In this document: positions 6,231 to 15,166 of the stretch, piece after piece
How the letters are laid out: each line of letters begins with the position of its first letter
Position numbering within the stretch: the stretch's first letter is position 1
Assembly: GCA_039815505.1 (NCBI GenBank)
Contig: JBCBZE010000026.1
Span: 1 to 18,687 of the forward strand
Source of the DNA: CANLWN01 sp039815505
GTDB taxonomy: Bacteria > Bacteroidota > Bacteroidia > Flavobacteriales > Flavobacteriaceae
Reading direction: 5' to 3'
Length of the DNA stretch: 18,687 nucleotides
Translations under genes and position numbers: made by a program
Notes under the pieces: model-generated
Told to the model about the DNA's origin: nothing
The model's database searches: none
The model's input: the letters and a program-made list of their open reading frames with translations, nothing else

Positions 6231-8216
6231 GTCCTGTTCTTGTAACACTTTAATTTCGTCCCTTAACTTGGCCGCCTGCATAAAGTCCAATTCCTTGGCC
6301 GCTTTTTCCATGGCCTTTCTTTTGTCCCTGATGAGTTTTTCCCGTTGTTCCTTGGTGAGATATTCCAAATCTGGCTCTGCCGCCCTCATGGTCTCTTTTT
6401 CGAAATGATATGTAGAAACGGAATTTTTGGTCAGAGCGCTATCAAGGCTTTTGTTCAGGGCTTTTGGAACAATGTTGTTCTTTAGGTTATAGGCCATTTG
6501 TTTTTCTCTACGATAATTGGTCTCATCTATGGTTTTTTGCATACTCGCAGTGATTTTATCTGCATACATTATGGCCTTTCCGTTGATATGTCTTGCGGCC
6601 CTGCCCACTGTTTGGGTCAATGAACGGTTATTTCTTAAAAACCCTTCCTTATCGGCATCTAAAATGGTCACCAAGGATACTTCAGGTAAGTCCAACCCCT
6701 CACGAAGTAGGTTTACCCCGATCAATACATCAAAAATACCTTTTCTAAGATCTTGCATAATCTCTACGCGTTCCAAGGTATCCACATCACTGTGTATGTA
6801 ACGACACCGTACAGCTATCCTGGTAAGATATTTGGCCAACTCTTCGGCCATTCTTTTGGTAAGGGTGGTCACCAGTACACGCTCGTCCTTTTCAACTCTT
6901 AATTGTATCTCCTCGACCAAATCGTCTATTTGATTCAAACTGGGCCTTACTTCTATTTCTGGATCTAAAAGCCCGGTCGGTCTTATTACCTGTTCCACGT
7001 ACACCCCTTGACTTAGTTGAAGTTCATAATCTGCGGGAGTGGCACTTACAAAGATGGCCTGGTTCTGTAAGGCTTCAAACTCTTCAAATTTTAAAGGCCT
7101 ATTGTCCATGGCGGCGGGTAACCGAAAACCGTATTCCACCAGATTTTCTTTTCTGGACCGGTCGCCGCCGTACATGGCATGCACTTGCGGAATGGTTACA
7201 TGGCTTTCATCGATGACCATCAAATAATCATCTGGGAAATAATCCAATAAACAGAAGGGCCGGGTTCCCGCTTCCCTTCCATCCAGATATCTAGAGTAAT
7301 TTTCTATACCCGAACAATACCCAAGCTCGCGCATCATTTCCAGATCAAAATTAGTGCGTTCCTCTAAACGTTTAGCCTCTAGTGGTTTACCAATTTCCTT
7401 AAAATAAGCAACTTGGTTTACCAGATCTTCTTGAATTAAATGAATGGCATTCTGAAGTATGTCGGGAGAGGTAACGAACATATTGGCAGGATATATGTTT
7501 AAGTTGTCATAGATCTCCAGTACTTTATTCTTAAAAGGGTCAAATGCCTCTATCTCTTCTATTTCATCCCCGAAAAAATGGATTCTAAAAGCATGGTCCG
7601 CATAACTGGGGAATATATCCACCACATCGCCTTTTACCCGGAAATTACCATTTCTAAAATCGGCCGTGGTTCTTGAGTAAAGACTTTGAACCAGTTGATG
7701 CAAAAACTTGGTACGGGATATAACCTGATCTTTTTGAATGGAAATTACATTTTTTTGAAACTCCACGGGATTGCCAATACCATAGAGACATGATACGGAT
7801 GCTACTACAAGAACGTCCCTACGACCGGACAAAAGGGATGAAGTGGCGCTTAACCGCAGTTTTTCGATGTCTTCGTTGATGGAAAGGTCTTTTTCGATAT
7901 AAGTCCCCGAAGTAGGTAAATAGGCCTCGGGCTGATAATAGTCATAGTAGGAAACAAAATACTCTACCGCATTTTCAGGAAAAAATTGTTTGAATTCAGA
8001 ATATAATTGGGCGGCCAAAGTCTTATTATGGGCAAGCACCAAAGTAGGCCGCTGTACCCGTTCAATTACGTTGGCCACTGTAAACGTTTTGCCTGAACCG
8101 GTAACACCCAAGAGTGTCTGATAACCTTCCTCCGTTACTATTCCCTCAGCCAATTGATCGATGGCCTGTGGTTGATCTCCGGTCGGACTGAACTCCGAAA
8201 CTACTTTGAATTTCAT
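6228..8216 (-). CDS. uvrB: Excinuclease ABC subunit B
   Basis: UvrB is the DNA-damage-verifying helicase-like subunit of nucleotide excision repair; it receives damaged DNA from UvrA and recruits UvrC. The 662-residue protein is full length (E. coli 673). In order: the Walker A motif GVTGSGKT (37-44), the damage-probing beta-hairpin with YYDYYQPEAY (about 90-99), the UvrA-interaction region, the Walker B-type motif DESH (about 335-338), helicase motifs V and VI with NLLREGLDLPEV and QTVGRAARH (about 500-542), and the C-terminal UVR motif (about 622-658, helical, E/K-rich) that contacts UvrC. All key residues are present. The start M-K-F-K-V-V-S-E-F-S-P-T-G-D-Q-P-Q-A-I is standard. uvrA and uvrC are not in the window. 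I see no consensus promoter or SOS box in the 89 bases upstream. Confidence 0.98.
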   Translation of the reverse strand: MKFKVVSEFSPTGDQPQAIDQLAEGIVTEEGYQTLLGVTGSGKTFTVANVIERVQRPTLVLAHNKTLAAQLYSEFKQFFPENAVEYFVSYYDYYQPEAYLPTSGTYIEKDLSINEDIEKLRLSATSSLLSGRRDVLVVASVSCLYGIGNPVEFQKNVISIQKDQVISRTKFLHQLVQSLYSRTTADFRNGNFRVKGDVVDIFPSYADHAFRIHFFGDEIEEIEAFDPFKNKVLEIYDNLNIYPANMFVTSPDILQNAIHLIQEDLVNQVAYFKEIGKPLEAKRLEERTNFDLEMMRELGYCSGIENYSRYLDGREAGTRPFCLLDYFPDDYLMVIDESHVTIPQVHAMYGGDRSRKENLVEYGFRLPAAMDNRPLKFEEFEALQNQAIFVSATPADYELQLSQGVYVEQVIRPTGLLDPEIEVRPSLNQIDDLVEEIQLRVEKDERVLVTTLTKRMAEELAKYLTRIAVRCRYIHSDVDTLERVEIMQDLRKGIFDVLIGVNLLREGLDLPEVSLVTILDADKEGFLRNNRSLTQTVGRAARHINGKAIMYADKITASMQKTIDETNYRREKQMAYNLKNNIVPKALNKSLDSALTKNSVSTYHFEKETMRAAEPDLEYLTKEQREKLIRDKRKAMEKAAKELDFMQAAKLRDEIKVLQEQD

Positions 8217-8305
8217 GATTTGATGTTTTCCTATCGGATGCTTTAAAAGTATAAAACTACAAAACGGATCAGTTTTTATGTTACTAAACGTCCATTAATT
8301 TAGGC

Positions 8306-10048
8306 CTATCTTTTTAGGGTAAAGTGACCGCTAAACTGCCTGTTGTCAACTCCTATGGCCTTAAACCAATAATCGGTTGCCGGTAAGGGACTTCCATTGA
8401 ACATGCCGTTCCACCCTTGGGAACTTGGGTCTATTTGTGCAATAAGCTGACCAAATCTATTGAAGATAAAAATCGCGGCGAGATCAATGGATAAGGCGTT
8501 GGGTGGTGGCATAAATTGCCAAAAATCATTTATACCATCCCCATTAGGGGTGAAGAAATTAGGGAAGCCCTCGGAAATAAGATCTTGTTCCACAAGTTCC
8601 GATACTATACAGCTATTGTCACTTACGTCCCGGACAAAGACCGTATTATTACCAATAGATACATTGTTAAAGACATTACTTGATTGGTAGGGGCCGTCCA
8701 TGTTGTTAAGTGCATACTCGTAAGTACCGTCCCCGGTCACATTTACGACAAACTGTAAGTTGTCCCCCTGACCCTCCACATCAATGGAGGTAATCGTGGG
8801 ACCAGGAAAAACATCGACCCTAAACTCCTGTACGGCGGGGCATGGAATATTATTTCCATTGGGGTCGGCAAAATTAAAGGCTTCAAGCCTGTAGAAACCG
8901 GCTTCGGATATCTCTGCATCCCGAGTTTGTGACAATTCTTCGATAACCGTTCCCGCTTGTGTGGTTCTCGTCCAACGGAATGTTTCGGCTATTGCATCGG
9001 TGGATAAGGTGGCTGGTAAGGCGTTTTCACATAGGGAGAGGGCGTCGGGAAATTCAAGTTCTGGAAATAACGAAATCAACTCTCCTGTTTGTCTATTGAT
9101 AAAAGGCCCACATCCTTGAGCTGTCGAAAAACTTTCCCGTGGGCAGTTTAAAGCTTCGGTAAGGTCATTGATAGGGGTAATAGTTACAAATAGGGTACTG
9201 TTCGGATCAAAATCCAGGACAATGGTAGATGTGTCATTAAACCTTCCCCTGACCAGAATATCGTTTTCAAAAGGAGAAGTTCCAATGGAAACCAAGTATG
9301 CTGTCGCGCCTGGAACTGCTTCCCAACTTAAAACGGGAGTTAGGGGCACATTGGAGTCTCCGTTGACCGGTCCGGGACCTATTAAAGAAGTACAATCCAG
9401 CTGTGTGGCAATATCCGCCGTAATAAAACGTTGCGTAGGACAATTTATCGCAGAACCAAACCTATTGTTTGGAATGACCTGCACTAAAATTTCTTCATTG
9501 GTATTAAAATCCATAGGGTTATAAGTAAGTACATTCCCCACATCCAAATTGTTCTCTATGATGGTTCCATCACCAGTACTCACATTTAGGGTATAGCCAG
9601 TGGCACCCGGGGCATAATTCCAGGAAATGTTAGACCTAATATTGACGTTGTCCGAATTATTCTCTGGAAACCGTAATGTGGTACAGTCGGGAACGGTGGT
9701 TAAGGTTTCCGTTCTAAATGATGTACTTGGACATTCTATATTATCAAAATCCGGATCAAAGAAGAAGAGGGTAATGGTCACAAAAATCGTGGTATCTTCC
9801 GGAAGCCCCAGCGGTGGAGTGTAAGAAGTAAACCCGCCGACAAATTCATCTGGAAGAATATCGCCTGCCCTTGGACTGGTTCCAAGTCGTATAAAGTAAC
9901 CTGGTACTCCTGGAATCTCTTCCCATATGATTGTAGATTCTACTGGAACTGTTGTTCCTGGAATAGGGCTCAATAATTGAGGACACCCTTGGGAATAAGC
10001 GGTCATACCTACTAGTAGAAGCAACAGATATACGATATTCTTTTTCAT
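8306..10048 (-). CDS. Secreted multidomain protein with T9SS type B sorting domain (580 aa)
   Basis: A signal peptide (residues 1-20, ending AYSQ) is followed by three tandem fibronectin-III-like repeats of about 90 residues (about 22-115, 122-212, 219-308). Each starts with C-P/T-x-L and a W-x-x-x-P-G-x-x-x-Y core and ends with a C-P-x-x-x-F strand, so each probably carries one internal disulfide. An Ig-like region (about 313-415) and a beta domain (about 417-490, with GDGTYEYALN and VFVRD) precede the C-terminal type B sorting domain (about 495-580). That domain begins FPNFFTPNGDGINDFWQ, has IFNRFGQLI and QGWNGMFNG, and ends in FSGHFTLKR. It directs the protein through the outer membrane by the type IX system. 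The role is probably adhesive or structural; no enzyme motif is seen. It is the last gene of the ABC/T9SS unit, 158 bases after its larger paralogue, with which it shares the last two domains. Confidence 0.9.
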   Translation of the reverse strand: MKKNIVYLLLLLVGMTAYSQGCPQLLSPIPGTTVPVESTIIWEEIPGVPGYFIRLGTSPRAGDILPDEFVGGFTSYTPPLGLPEDTTIFVTITLFFFDPDFDNIECPSTSFRTETLTTVPDCTTLRFPENNSDNVNIRSNISWNYAPGATGYTLNVSTGDGTIIENNLDVGNVLTYNPMDFNTNEEILVQVIPNNRFGSAINCPTQRFITADIATQLDCTSLIGPGPVNGDSNVPLTPVLSWEAVPGATAYLVSIGTSPFENDILVRGRFNDTSTIVLDFDPNSTLFVTITPINDLTEALNCPRESFSTAQGCGPFINRQTGELISLFPELEFPDALSLCENALPATLSTDAIAETFRWTRTTQAGTVIEELSQTRDAEISEAGFYRLEAFNFADPNGNNIPCPAVQEFRVDVFPGPTITSIDVEGQGDNLQFVVNVTGDGTYEYALNNMDGPYQSSNVFNNVSIGNNTVFVRDVSDNSCIVSELVEQDLISEGFPNFFTPNGDGINDFWQFMPPPNALSIDLAAIFIFNRFGQLIAQIDPSSQGWNGMFNGSPLPATDYWFKAIGVDNRQFSGHFTLKR

Positions 10049-10206
10049 TTCGCATGCAAAGCAAGTTAGTCAAGATAGTAAATGTGTTCTATTTTTCATG
10101 TGAAAAGTCCGTTAAAATCGATATTAATGGATAAGATGGTGTGTATCCTTTTTAGCTTATGGTAAAGCTTCAGCTACGGTCGATGGGTAAAAGTGTAGTG
10201 GTAAGC

Positions 10207-12945
10207 TCACTTTTTCAATGCGAAATGTCCCTTGAACTCCCTACCATCTTCCAACTCTACTTTGAACCAATAGTCGGATGACGGTAAAAACCGATTGTTA
10301 TATGTACCGTCCCACCCTGGACTTTCCGGTCCTATCACCACAATCAATTTTCCATATCGGTCGTAAATTGAAATTGAAGTATTGGTCTGAAACTGTTCAT
10401 TTACCCCAAGAATTTGCCAAGAATCATTTACCCCATCGCCGTTAGGCGTGAAAAATTTAGGATAACCGATAATAGATATCAATTCTTGCGAAATACCACA
10501 ACCGTTTTTATCCCTGACATAAACCGTTATGAATCCGGCCAGCACATTGGCAAAAGTATTGGCATCCTGATAATCTACCCCATTTAGGGAGAATTCATAA
10601 TCACCATCTCCCGATACTAGTATTTCCACAACATTATTATCCGAAATGTCTTCTATTAGGATATCGTTTATAATCGCTTTGTTAGAAGGGTTTACAATGA
10701 ATTCTTTTCGGGTGGCACAGCTTAGAATTTCCCCGTTAATATGATATTCATAACCAAGTTCTATACTATAATTCCCAAGCATGGATATGGGAACGGACTG
10801 ATCTGTTGATACTATTGTTTCAGAATCCTCTTCTTTTTTTATCCATTTGTAAGTGTCAAAACCGAGGGGGGCGTTAAGGGTCAGGGGAGGACCGTCCGTA
10901 CACAAAAGGAAAGTTTCTTCAAATTTGAATATAGGGGATGGGTTTACAATCAACTCTAGCTGTTCTATTCCTTGGCATTGATTGTTGTTTTCCAATCTCA
11001 CGTAAATCGTTGCGGGTTCCGAGATGTATGTATTAGGCAAAGGGTTTTCCTCAAGGGATGCGTCCCGGGGAGAAGCATAGAACACCCAGTCAAAGCCAGA
11101 AAAGTTGGTCGATCCAAACGTTTCCAAATCAAAAGTGCCCAATAAAAGTTCGTCATCCGGATTTTCATCACAGGTATATAATAGATTTTGCATAGTTGAT
11201 TCCATGCCACCTGGAATAACCTTCAGTGCGATATCCCCGGAGTTCTCGCAGCCAAAAGAATCTATGATGGTATAATATATGGTTTGATTAAATGGCTGCG
11301 TGTTGGTATATCCTACCGGATTTGAAATGGGATTATTGGAATCCATGTCTTCCATGCTTTCAAAAAATGAAAAGGTATAATCATCGGTAAGTATGACCTG
11401 TTCCAAGTTAAAGGCGGTTATGCCATCATTTGGATCATTTCCATCTATATCGCATTGCATTAAAGTGGTATTACTTGCTGCCGGAATGGGCCTCACTTCT
11501 ATAAATCCATCCCCGATTATAGGACATTCGGAAGGGTCGGGAGGGATAATTTCCAAACGATATCGACCGGAGTCGATCATTTCCGATGTCTCTATATGAT
11601 AGCTATTACTGGGATTATCAATGGGAATATCATCTTTTTCCCAATTATAGATGGCCCCGGGAATAAAATCGGCCTCCAAGGTAAATGTCTCACCGCTGCA
11701 AATGGCCAATGAGTTACTCCTGGTACCATCATCATTTTTAATTAAGCCTATTTGATCAAAAAAGGATTGAATAAAGGGGGGAAGGCCCTGAGTTGCGTTA
11801 TTGCCGTTTAGAAAAACCGCATTGTGTTCATAGTTGGCTGCGTTTCCCTGCATATTGGGATTGTGGATTACTCCTAAATAAGGCGTTCCACTAAAGTAAT
11901 TTTTGGCAATAGTTCTGTAAATCTTTCCATTTTGGCCTAGTTGTAGTGCTCCTCTATATATTTCCCTGGTATCCAAAACCATCTGTGAGTCCGAAATATT
12001 TTCCGCGGCCAGATCAAATTGAATAAGGGAGGAAGAATGTCCTTCGGTTTCCGAAGCACCAAAATTATTTGAGGTATGCGCGTAAAGATATTTTTGGTTT
12101 GGGGAAAATTCTATACCATAGGCACTTTTATTGGCCGAGGTAATATTCAGCATTTCTTGATTGGACAATAGTCCGGTTTTTGCATCAAAATCATAAATGT
12201 ACAGACCCGAGCTAGAATTTGCGCTTGCTATTTTTGTTCCATCCGCGGATAACTTCAGATATCCCCGAGGGTCTGTAATCCGTAAATCCTCAAATTTGGA
12301 TTTTACGGATTCCTTAACTACTCCCGTCGTATTAATCTCAAAGGCATGGTAGGTTTGAAAGAAACTCACCTCGGAATCGACCAAAGTTGGCAAATCATCG
12401 GTAGCTAAGGTAATCACCCAAACAGATTGATCAAAGCAGTCCTTGAGAACTGCTGTTATCTTCTCCGAACAATCCGGTAATAGGTTACTATTTTTTTCTA
12501 TGATCGCCCCGTTGCCGTCATTCAGGGAAATATCCACTACGGAGTAGTTTAGGCCAAAATCGGGGTCATTTTCCGCGATGGAAGTGTCTACAGTGAAAAT
12601 GAAGAATATCCGAGGATCTTCTGGCTTTGGTACAATAAGTGCCGACTGTGTGCTGGATGGGTCACCGTAGAGCCCTGTTCCATTTTCCATGATGTTATGA
12701 TTCCTATCATAAACCGTAATACCATCCGTATAGAAAAGTAAATCTCCAAAGGCATCCGAAATACTGGCACAACCTTCAAAAGTGTTCAACCTTCCATCGG
12801 TCAAGGTCCTTGTGCTCCCATCATTGTTGAAACCTATCCCCGCGCCATTTCCAAAATACCAGTTAGAGGTCTCTCCCTGACCAAACATGGGTAAGGGAAG
12901 TAAAAGAACGGTAAAAAAGAGTATAACAAGTGTTTTTAGATGCAT
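10207..12945 (-). CDS. Large secreted protein with propeller-like region and T9SS type B sorting domain (912 aa)
   Basis: A signal peptide (about 1-23, ending MFGQ) leads into a beta-propeller-like region (about 26-400). It starts NWYFGNGAGIGFN and contains blade-like strands such as YLKLSADGTKIA, GIEFSPNQKYLYAH and LQLGQNGKIYR, a layout common in flavobacterial surface proteins. Ig-like domains follow: about 412-487; two related units of about 80 residues (about 498-578 and 592-668) opening with a cysteine-aspartate pair and a T/AF(D/N)LE strand; and one at 675-752. The beta domain at about 758-815 and the type B sorting domain (about 827-912: GYPKFFTPNGDGVNDSWQ, IYDRYGKLIV, PGWDGTYN, GHFALKK) are paralogous to the end of the neighbouring 580-residue protein. 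Secretion by the type IX system is well supported; ligand and role are unknown. It starts 29 bases after the permease stop, implying co-transcription. Confidence 0.9.
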   Translation of the reverse strand: MHLKTLVILFFTVLLLPLPMFGQGETSNWYFGNGAGIGFNNDGSTRTLTDGRLNTFEGCASISDAFGDLLFYTDGITVYDRNHNIMENGTGLYGDPSSTQSALIVPKPEDPRIFFIFTVDTSIAENDPDFGLNYSVVDISLNDGNGAIIEKNSNLLPDCSEKITAVLKDCFDQSVWVITLATDDLPTLVDSEVSFFQTYHAFEINTTGVVKESVKSKFEDLRITDPRGYLKLSADGTKIASANSSSGLYIYDFDAKTGLLSNQEMLNITSANKSAYGIEFSPNQKYLYAHTSNNFGASETEGHSSSLIQFDLAAENISDSQMVLDTREIYRGALQLGQNGKIYRTIAKNYFSGTPYLGVIHNPNMQGNAANYEHNAVFLNGNNATQGLPPFIQSFFDQIGLIKNDDGTRSNSLAICSGETFTLEADFIPGAIYNWEKDDIPIDNPSNSYHIETSEMIDSGRYRLEIIPPDPSECPIIGDGFIEVRPIPAASNTTLMQCDIDGNDPNDGITAFNLEQVILTDDYTFSFFESMEDMDSNNPISNPVGYTNTQPFNQTIYYTIIDSFGCENSGDIALKVIPGGMESTMQNLLYTCDENPDDELLLGTFDLETFGSTNFSGFDWVFYASPRDASLEENPLPNTYISEPATIYVRLENNNQCQGIEQLELIVNPSPIFKFEETFLLCTDGPPLTLNAPLGFDTYKWIKKEEDSETIVSTDQSVPISMLGNYSIELGYEYHINGEILSCATRKEFIVNPSNKAIINDILIEDISDNNVVEILVSGDGDYEFSLNGVDYQDANTFANVLAGFITVYVRDKNGCGISQELISIIGYPKFFTPNGDGVNDSWQILGVNEQFQTNTSISIYDRYGKLIVVIGPESPGWDGTYNNRFLPSSDYWFKVELEDGREFKGHFALKK

Positions 12946-12974
12946 TCGTCAGATATCTTCCATCTGACAATATA

Positions 12975-13808
12975 CTACAAATCTCGCTTCCTCAATAGTG
13001 CATAGGAAAAATAGATGAAAATTGCCGTCCAACCCAATACAATGAGAAAATCATACCAATGTACCGTATAATCGAACCGCAGATCCTCCCCGATTTGATT
13101 ACCTAGGTTTTGCACGGCAGATAATCTGCTGAAAGGCTCGTGTAAGAGGTTGGCCATGGATTCTAACGGAAACAAGGCCTTTATTTTAAGTGCCGTTTCC
13201 CATGTGGTTAGCTTCCATCCCAATAGACCGTACAGTAATTGCTCTATAATGGCCCATAAAATAAGAAAGCCAAGGGCAAAAGCCGACCTTTTTACCAGTA
13301 TTCCCAGAAAAAGGCAGAAAGAGAAAAACCCGACCAGTTTAATAAAATAGGCCAATACATATTCCAAATCCGAAAAAATAATACCTAGTTCATCATACGA
13401 GGAGTAGCCCAATCCAAGTAATAGGGATACGACAAAGATAAACACGGTAGAAATGAAAGAAAAAGCGAGTACGGTAAGGAATTTCGAATAAATGAACTCC
13501 CATTTACTTAACCCGTCTATAAGGTTCTGTTTTATGGTTTTATTGCTATATTCATTGGCCATCATGGATACGATGACCACGGCTAGGAACAATTTGAAAA
13601 AAGCGGCGATAAAGGCATTAAAATGCCAGATATAAGGAAAATTAAATATGCCCAGTTCCGCCAAATGAAACTTAATGGGACCAATATCAAATTTTATTGC
13701 GGCGATCAAAGAAATGAATGTCAATAAAATAAAATATGAGATGATCAACACTTTGCTGGCCCTATTGTTCCAGAGCTTAATGAATTCTATTTGTAATAAT
13801 CGTAACAT
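12975..13808 (-). CDS. ABC-2 type transporter permease
   Basis: The 277-residue inner-membrane protein has six predicted helices at about 19-38, 62-84, 109-134, 150-172, 177-197 and 253-272. A cytoplasmic N-EYSNKTIKQNLIDGLSKWEF segment (about 85-104) between helices 2 and 3 matches the coupling region typical of the ABC-2/BcrB-like group. With the upstream ATPase it should form a homodimeric or half-permease exporter; the substrate cannot be read. The gene begins 15 bases after the ATPase stop and is followed after 29 bases by a T9SS cargo gene, so all four probably form one unit. It is not obviously GldF of the gliding machinery: the sequence and the type of its partner ATPase do not suggest that family. 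The start (MLRLLQIEFIKLWNNR) is the usual amphipathic entry helix. Confidence 0.85.
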   Translation of the reverse strand: MLRLLQIEFIKLWNNRASKVLIISYFILLTFISLIAAIKFDIGPIKFHLAELGIFNFPYIWHFNAFIAAFFKLFLAVVIVSMMANEYSNKTIKQNLIDGLSKWEFIYSKFLTVLAFSFISTVFIFVVSLLLGLGYSSYDELGIIFSDLEYVLAYFIKLVGFFSFCLFLGILVKRSAFALGFLILWAIIEQLLYGLLGWKLTTWETALKIKALFPLESMANLLHEPFSRLSAVQNLGNQIGEDLRFDYTVHWYDFLIVLGWTAIFIYFSYALLRKRDL

Positions 13809-13823
13809 ATGGTATGGGATGGT

Positions 13824-14732
13824 TTAGTTTTTGTTGGTTTGGTTATTGGTCAAGATAAGGAACTGCTCTTCCAAACTTTCTTTTCGCTTTACCAAATGGG
13901 ACAATACAATTCCTTTTTCAAACAGCATTTTGTTTAATTCCCGGGCATTCATTTCTTCCTTTAGAAAAGCGGTTATCAGGCCATTTTCCATTTTAATTTC
14001 TCCAAAACTGGCGTTGCCCTCCAAATACTTCTTAAGATCATCCTGTTTTTCCGTTTTTAATTCAAAAAAACCATGGCTTGCGAGCATACCGTCCACGGTT
14101 CCGGAATATAGTTTTTCGCCTTTTCTAAGAATGACGACATGGCTACATACCTTTTCTACCTCGTCCAATAAATGGGAAGCCAATAAAATAGTTGTTCCTT
14201 GAGCCGCAATTTTTTTTATGATTTGCCGTATTTGATGAATACCTTGGGGATCCAATCCGTTCGTGGGTTCATCCAGGATTAGAATTTCAGGATCGTTCAA
14301 TAGGGCAGAGGCAATGGCCAAACGCTGTTTCATGCCAAGGGAATAGGTTTTAAACTTACTGTCTTTACGTTCCCATAGCCCCACCAGCTCTAACTTTTCC
14401 TGTATTTTATCATTACCGACCTCTTTTATCTTACAAACCAATTTTAGATTTTGAATGGCGGTCATGTACGGATAGAAGTTGGGGCGTTCAATAATGGCAC
14501 CCACTTTCTTAAGGGCGTCATGGGTAGAGGTATTTCCGTTAAACCAGCTAAACTCCCCCTCGGTTCTGTTCACTACGTTAAGAACGATGCCCAAAGTGGT
14601 GGATTTTCCACTGCCATTGGGTCCAAGAATTCCATAGACATTACCTTTTTCTATGGTAAAGGAAAGATCTTTTACGGCGGTGAGGTAACCAAATTTTTTG
14701 GTAAGATTATTGACGGTAAGTATGGTTTTCAA
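13824..14732 (-). CDS. ABC transporter ATP-binding protein (CcmA/BcrA-like)
   Basis: The 302-residue cytoplasmic ATPase drives the adjacent permease. Visible motifs: Walker A GPNGSGKST (37-45), the signature YSLGMKQRL (130-138) in the variant S-L-G-M-x-x-R form of this subfamily, Walker B EILILDEPT (149-157), the D-loop NGLDP, and the switch histidine H187 in LLASHLLDEVE. The Q-loop position reads AIIERPNFYPYMT (about 79-91), with E82 where most ABC ATPases have glutamine; this is usual in bacitracin/lantibiotic-immunity type ATPases. About 80 C-terminal residues after the ATPase core form the helper domain of that group. It is the first gene of the ABC/T9SS unit. No consensus promoter is clear in the 434 bases upstream. 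Confidence 0.92.
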   Translation of the reverse strand: MKTILTVNNLTKKFGYLTAVKDLSFTIEKGNVYGILGPNGSGKSTTLGIVLNVVNRTEGEFSWFNGNTSTHDALKKVGAIIERPNFYPYMTAIQNLKLVCKIKEVGNDKIQEKLELVGLWERKDSKFKTYSLGMKQRLAIASALLNDPEILILDEPTNGLDPQGIHQIRQIIKKIAAQGTTILLASHLLDEVEKVCSHVVILRKGEKLYSGTVDGMLASHGFFELKTEKQDDLKKYLEGNASFGEIKMENGLITAFLKEEMNARELNKMLFEKGIVLSHLVKRKESLEEQFLILTNNQTNKN

Positions 14733-15018
14733 AATAAGCGTGGTTTTTAATTCTTAATAGTTACTTGACGATGAAATACATATTTTGTTACAGGCAAGAC
14801 AGCCTTAAATCCAAAATATATAAAAAAATTGAGGCCCTGGCTATTCTGATAGAGAATCGATACATTTATTTTTTCTCGTTATAACGGTAATCCTACAATT
14901 TACAATTACCTTAGGTGGATTTAGTAGGGGAACCAATAATCCATGAGCCACCTGTCAAGGCCGTATCTGCTAAAAATATACACATGGCAATGAAAAATTT
15001 AAAATATAGGGTTTTGAA

Positions 15019-15026
15019 TACATTTG
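15019..15026 (+). promoter_or_regulatory. Candidate -7 element for the kinase-like gene
   Basis: TACATTTG matches TAnnTTTG in full. No TTG is found at the expected distance upstream (TTTA at 14998 is the nearest). Transcription would start near 15033 and give a leader of about 134 bases, long for this window. Confidence 0.4.
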
Positions 15027-15084
15027 TATTTTAAATTCGTTCGTTACAGATAACTTAAGGCAAAATAGATAAAAGATAAGCAGC

Positions 15085-15143
15085 TTTTTTTGTTGCGTAA
15101 CAAAGGAAAACTGAGGTTAGCACCCTTAAGCAGCTTCTTTAAG
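15085..15143 (+). repeat. Paired hairpins and 10-base direct repeat in the leader
   Basis: A T-rich 10-base-pair stem (15085-15094 with 15099-15108) and a shorter stem CCTTAA (15124-15129) with TTAAGG (15138-15143) lie upstream of the ATG at 15167. TAAGCAGCTT occurs at 15077-15086 and 15127-15136; its core AAGC-A-GCTT is itself palindromic. Confidence 0.5.
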
Positions 15144-15166
15144 GAACTGGAATAAATAGAAAAGCG

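Larger units (their letters stand above)
14733..15166. other. 434-base divergent intergenic region with palindromes and a structured leader
   Basis: No gene is supported here. It lies between the divergent ABC ATPase gene and the kinase-like gene. It contains: an inverted repeat GGTAAT-N13-ATTACC (14886-14891 with 14905-14910); the -7 element at 15019; a 10-base-pair hairpin (15085-15094 with 15099-15108, GCGT loop, two G-T pairs); two copies of TAAGCAGCTT exactly 50 bases apart (15077 and 15127); and a CCTTAA/TTAAGG hairpin just before the next start. Confidence 0.6.

Noticed and set aside
9846..10073. Minus-strand 75-codon frame overlapping the start of the 580-residue T9SS protein
   Set aside because: It lies out of frame in a gene with a clear signal peptide and has no family features.
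12975..14732. GldA/GldF gliding-motility transporter
   Set aside because: The ATPase is of the CcmA/BcrA type with an IIERPNFY Q-loop, and the permease does not look like GldF; being next to T9SS cargo is not enough.
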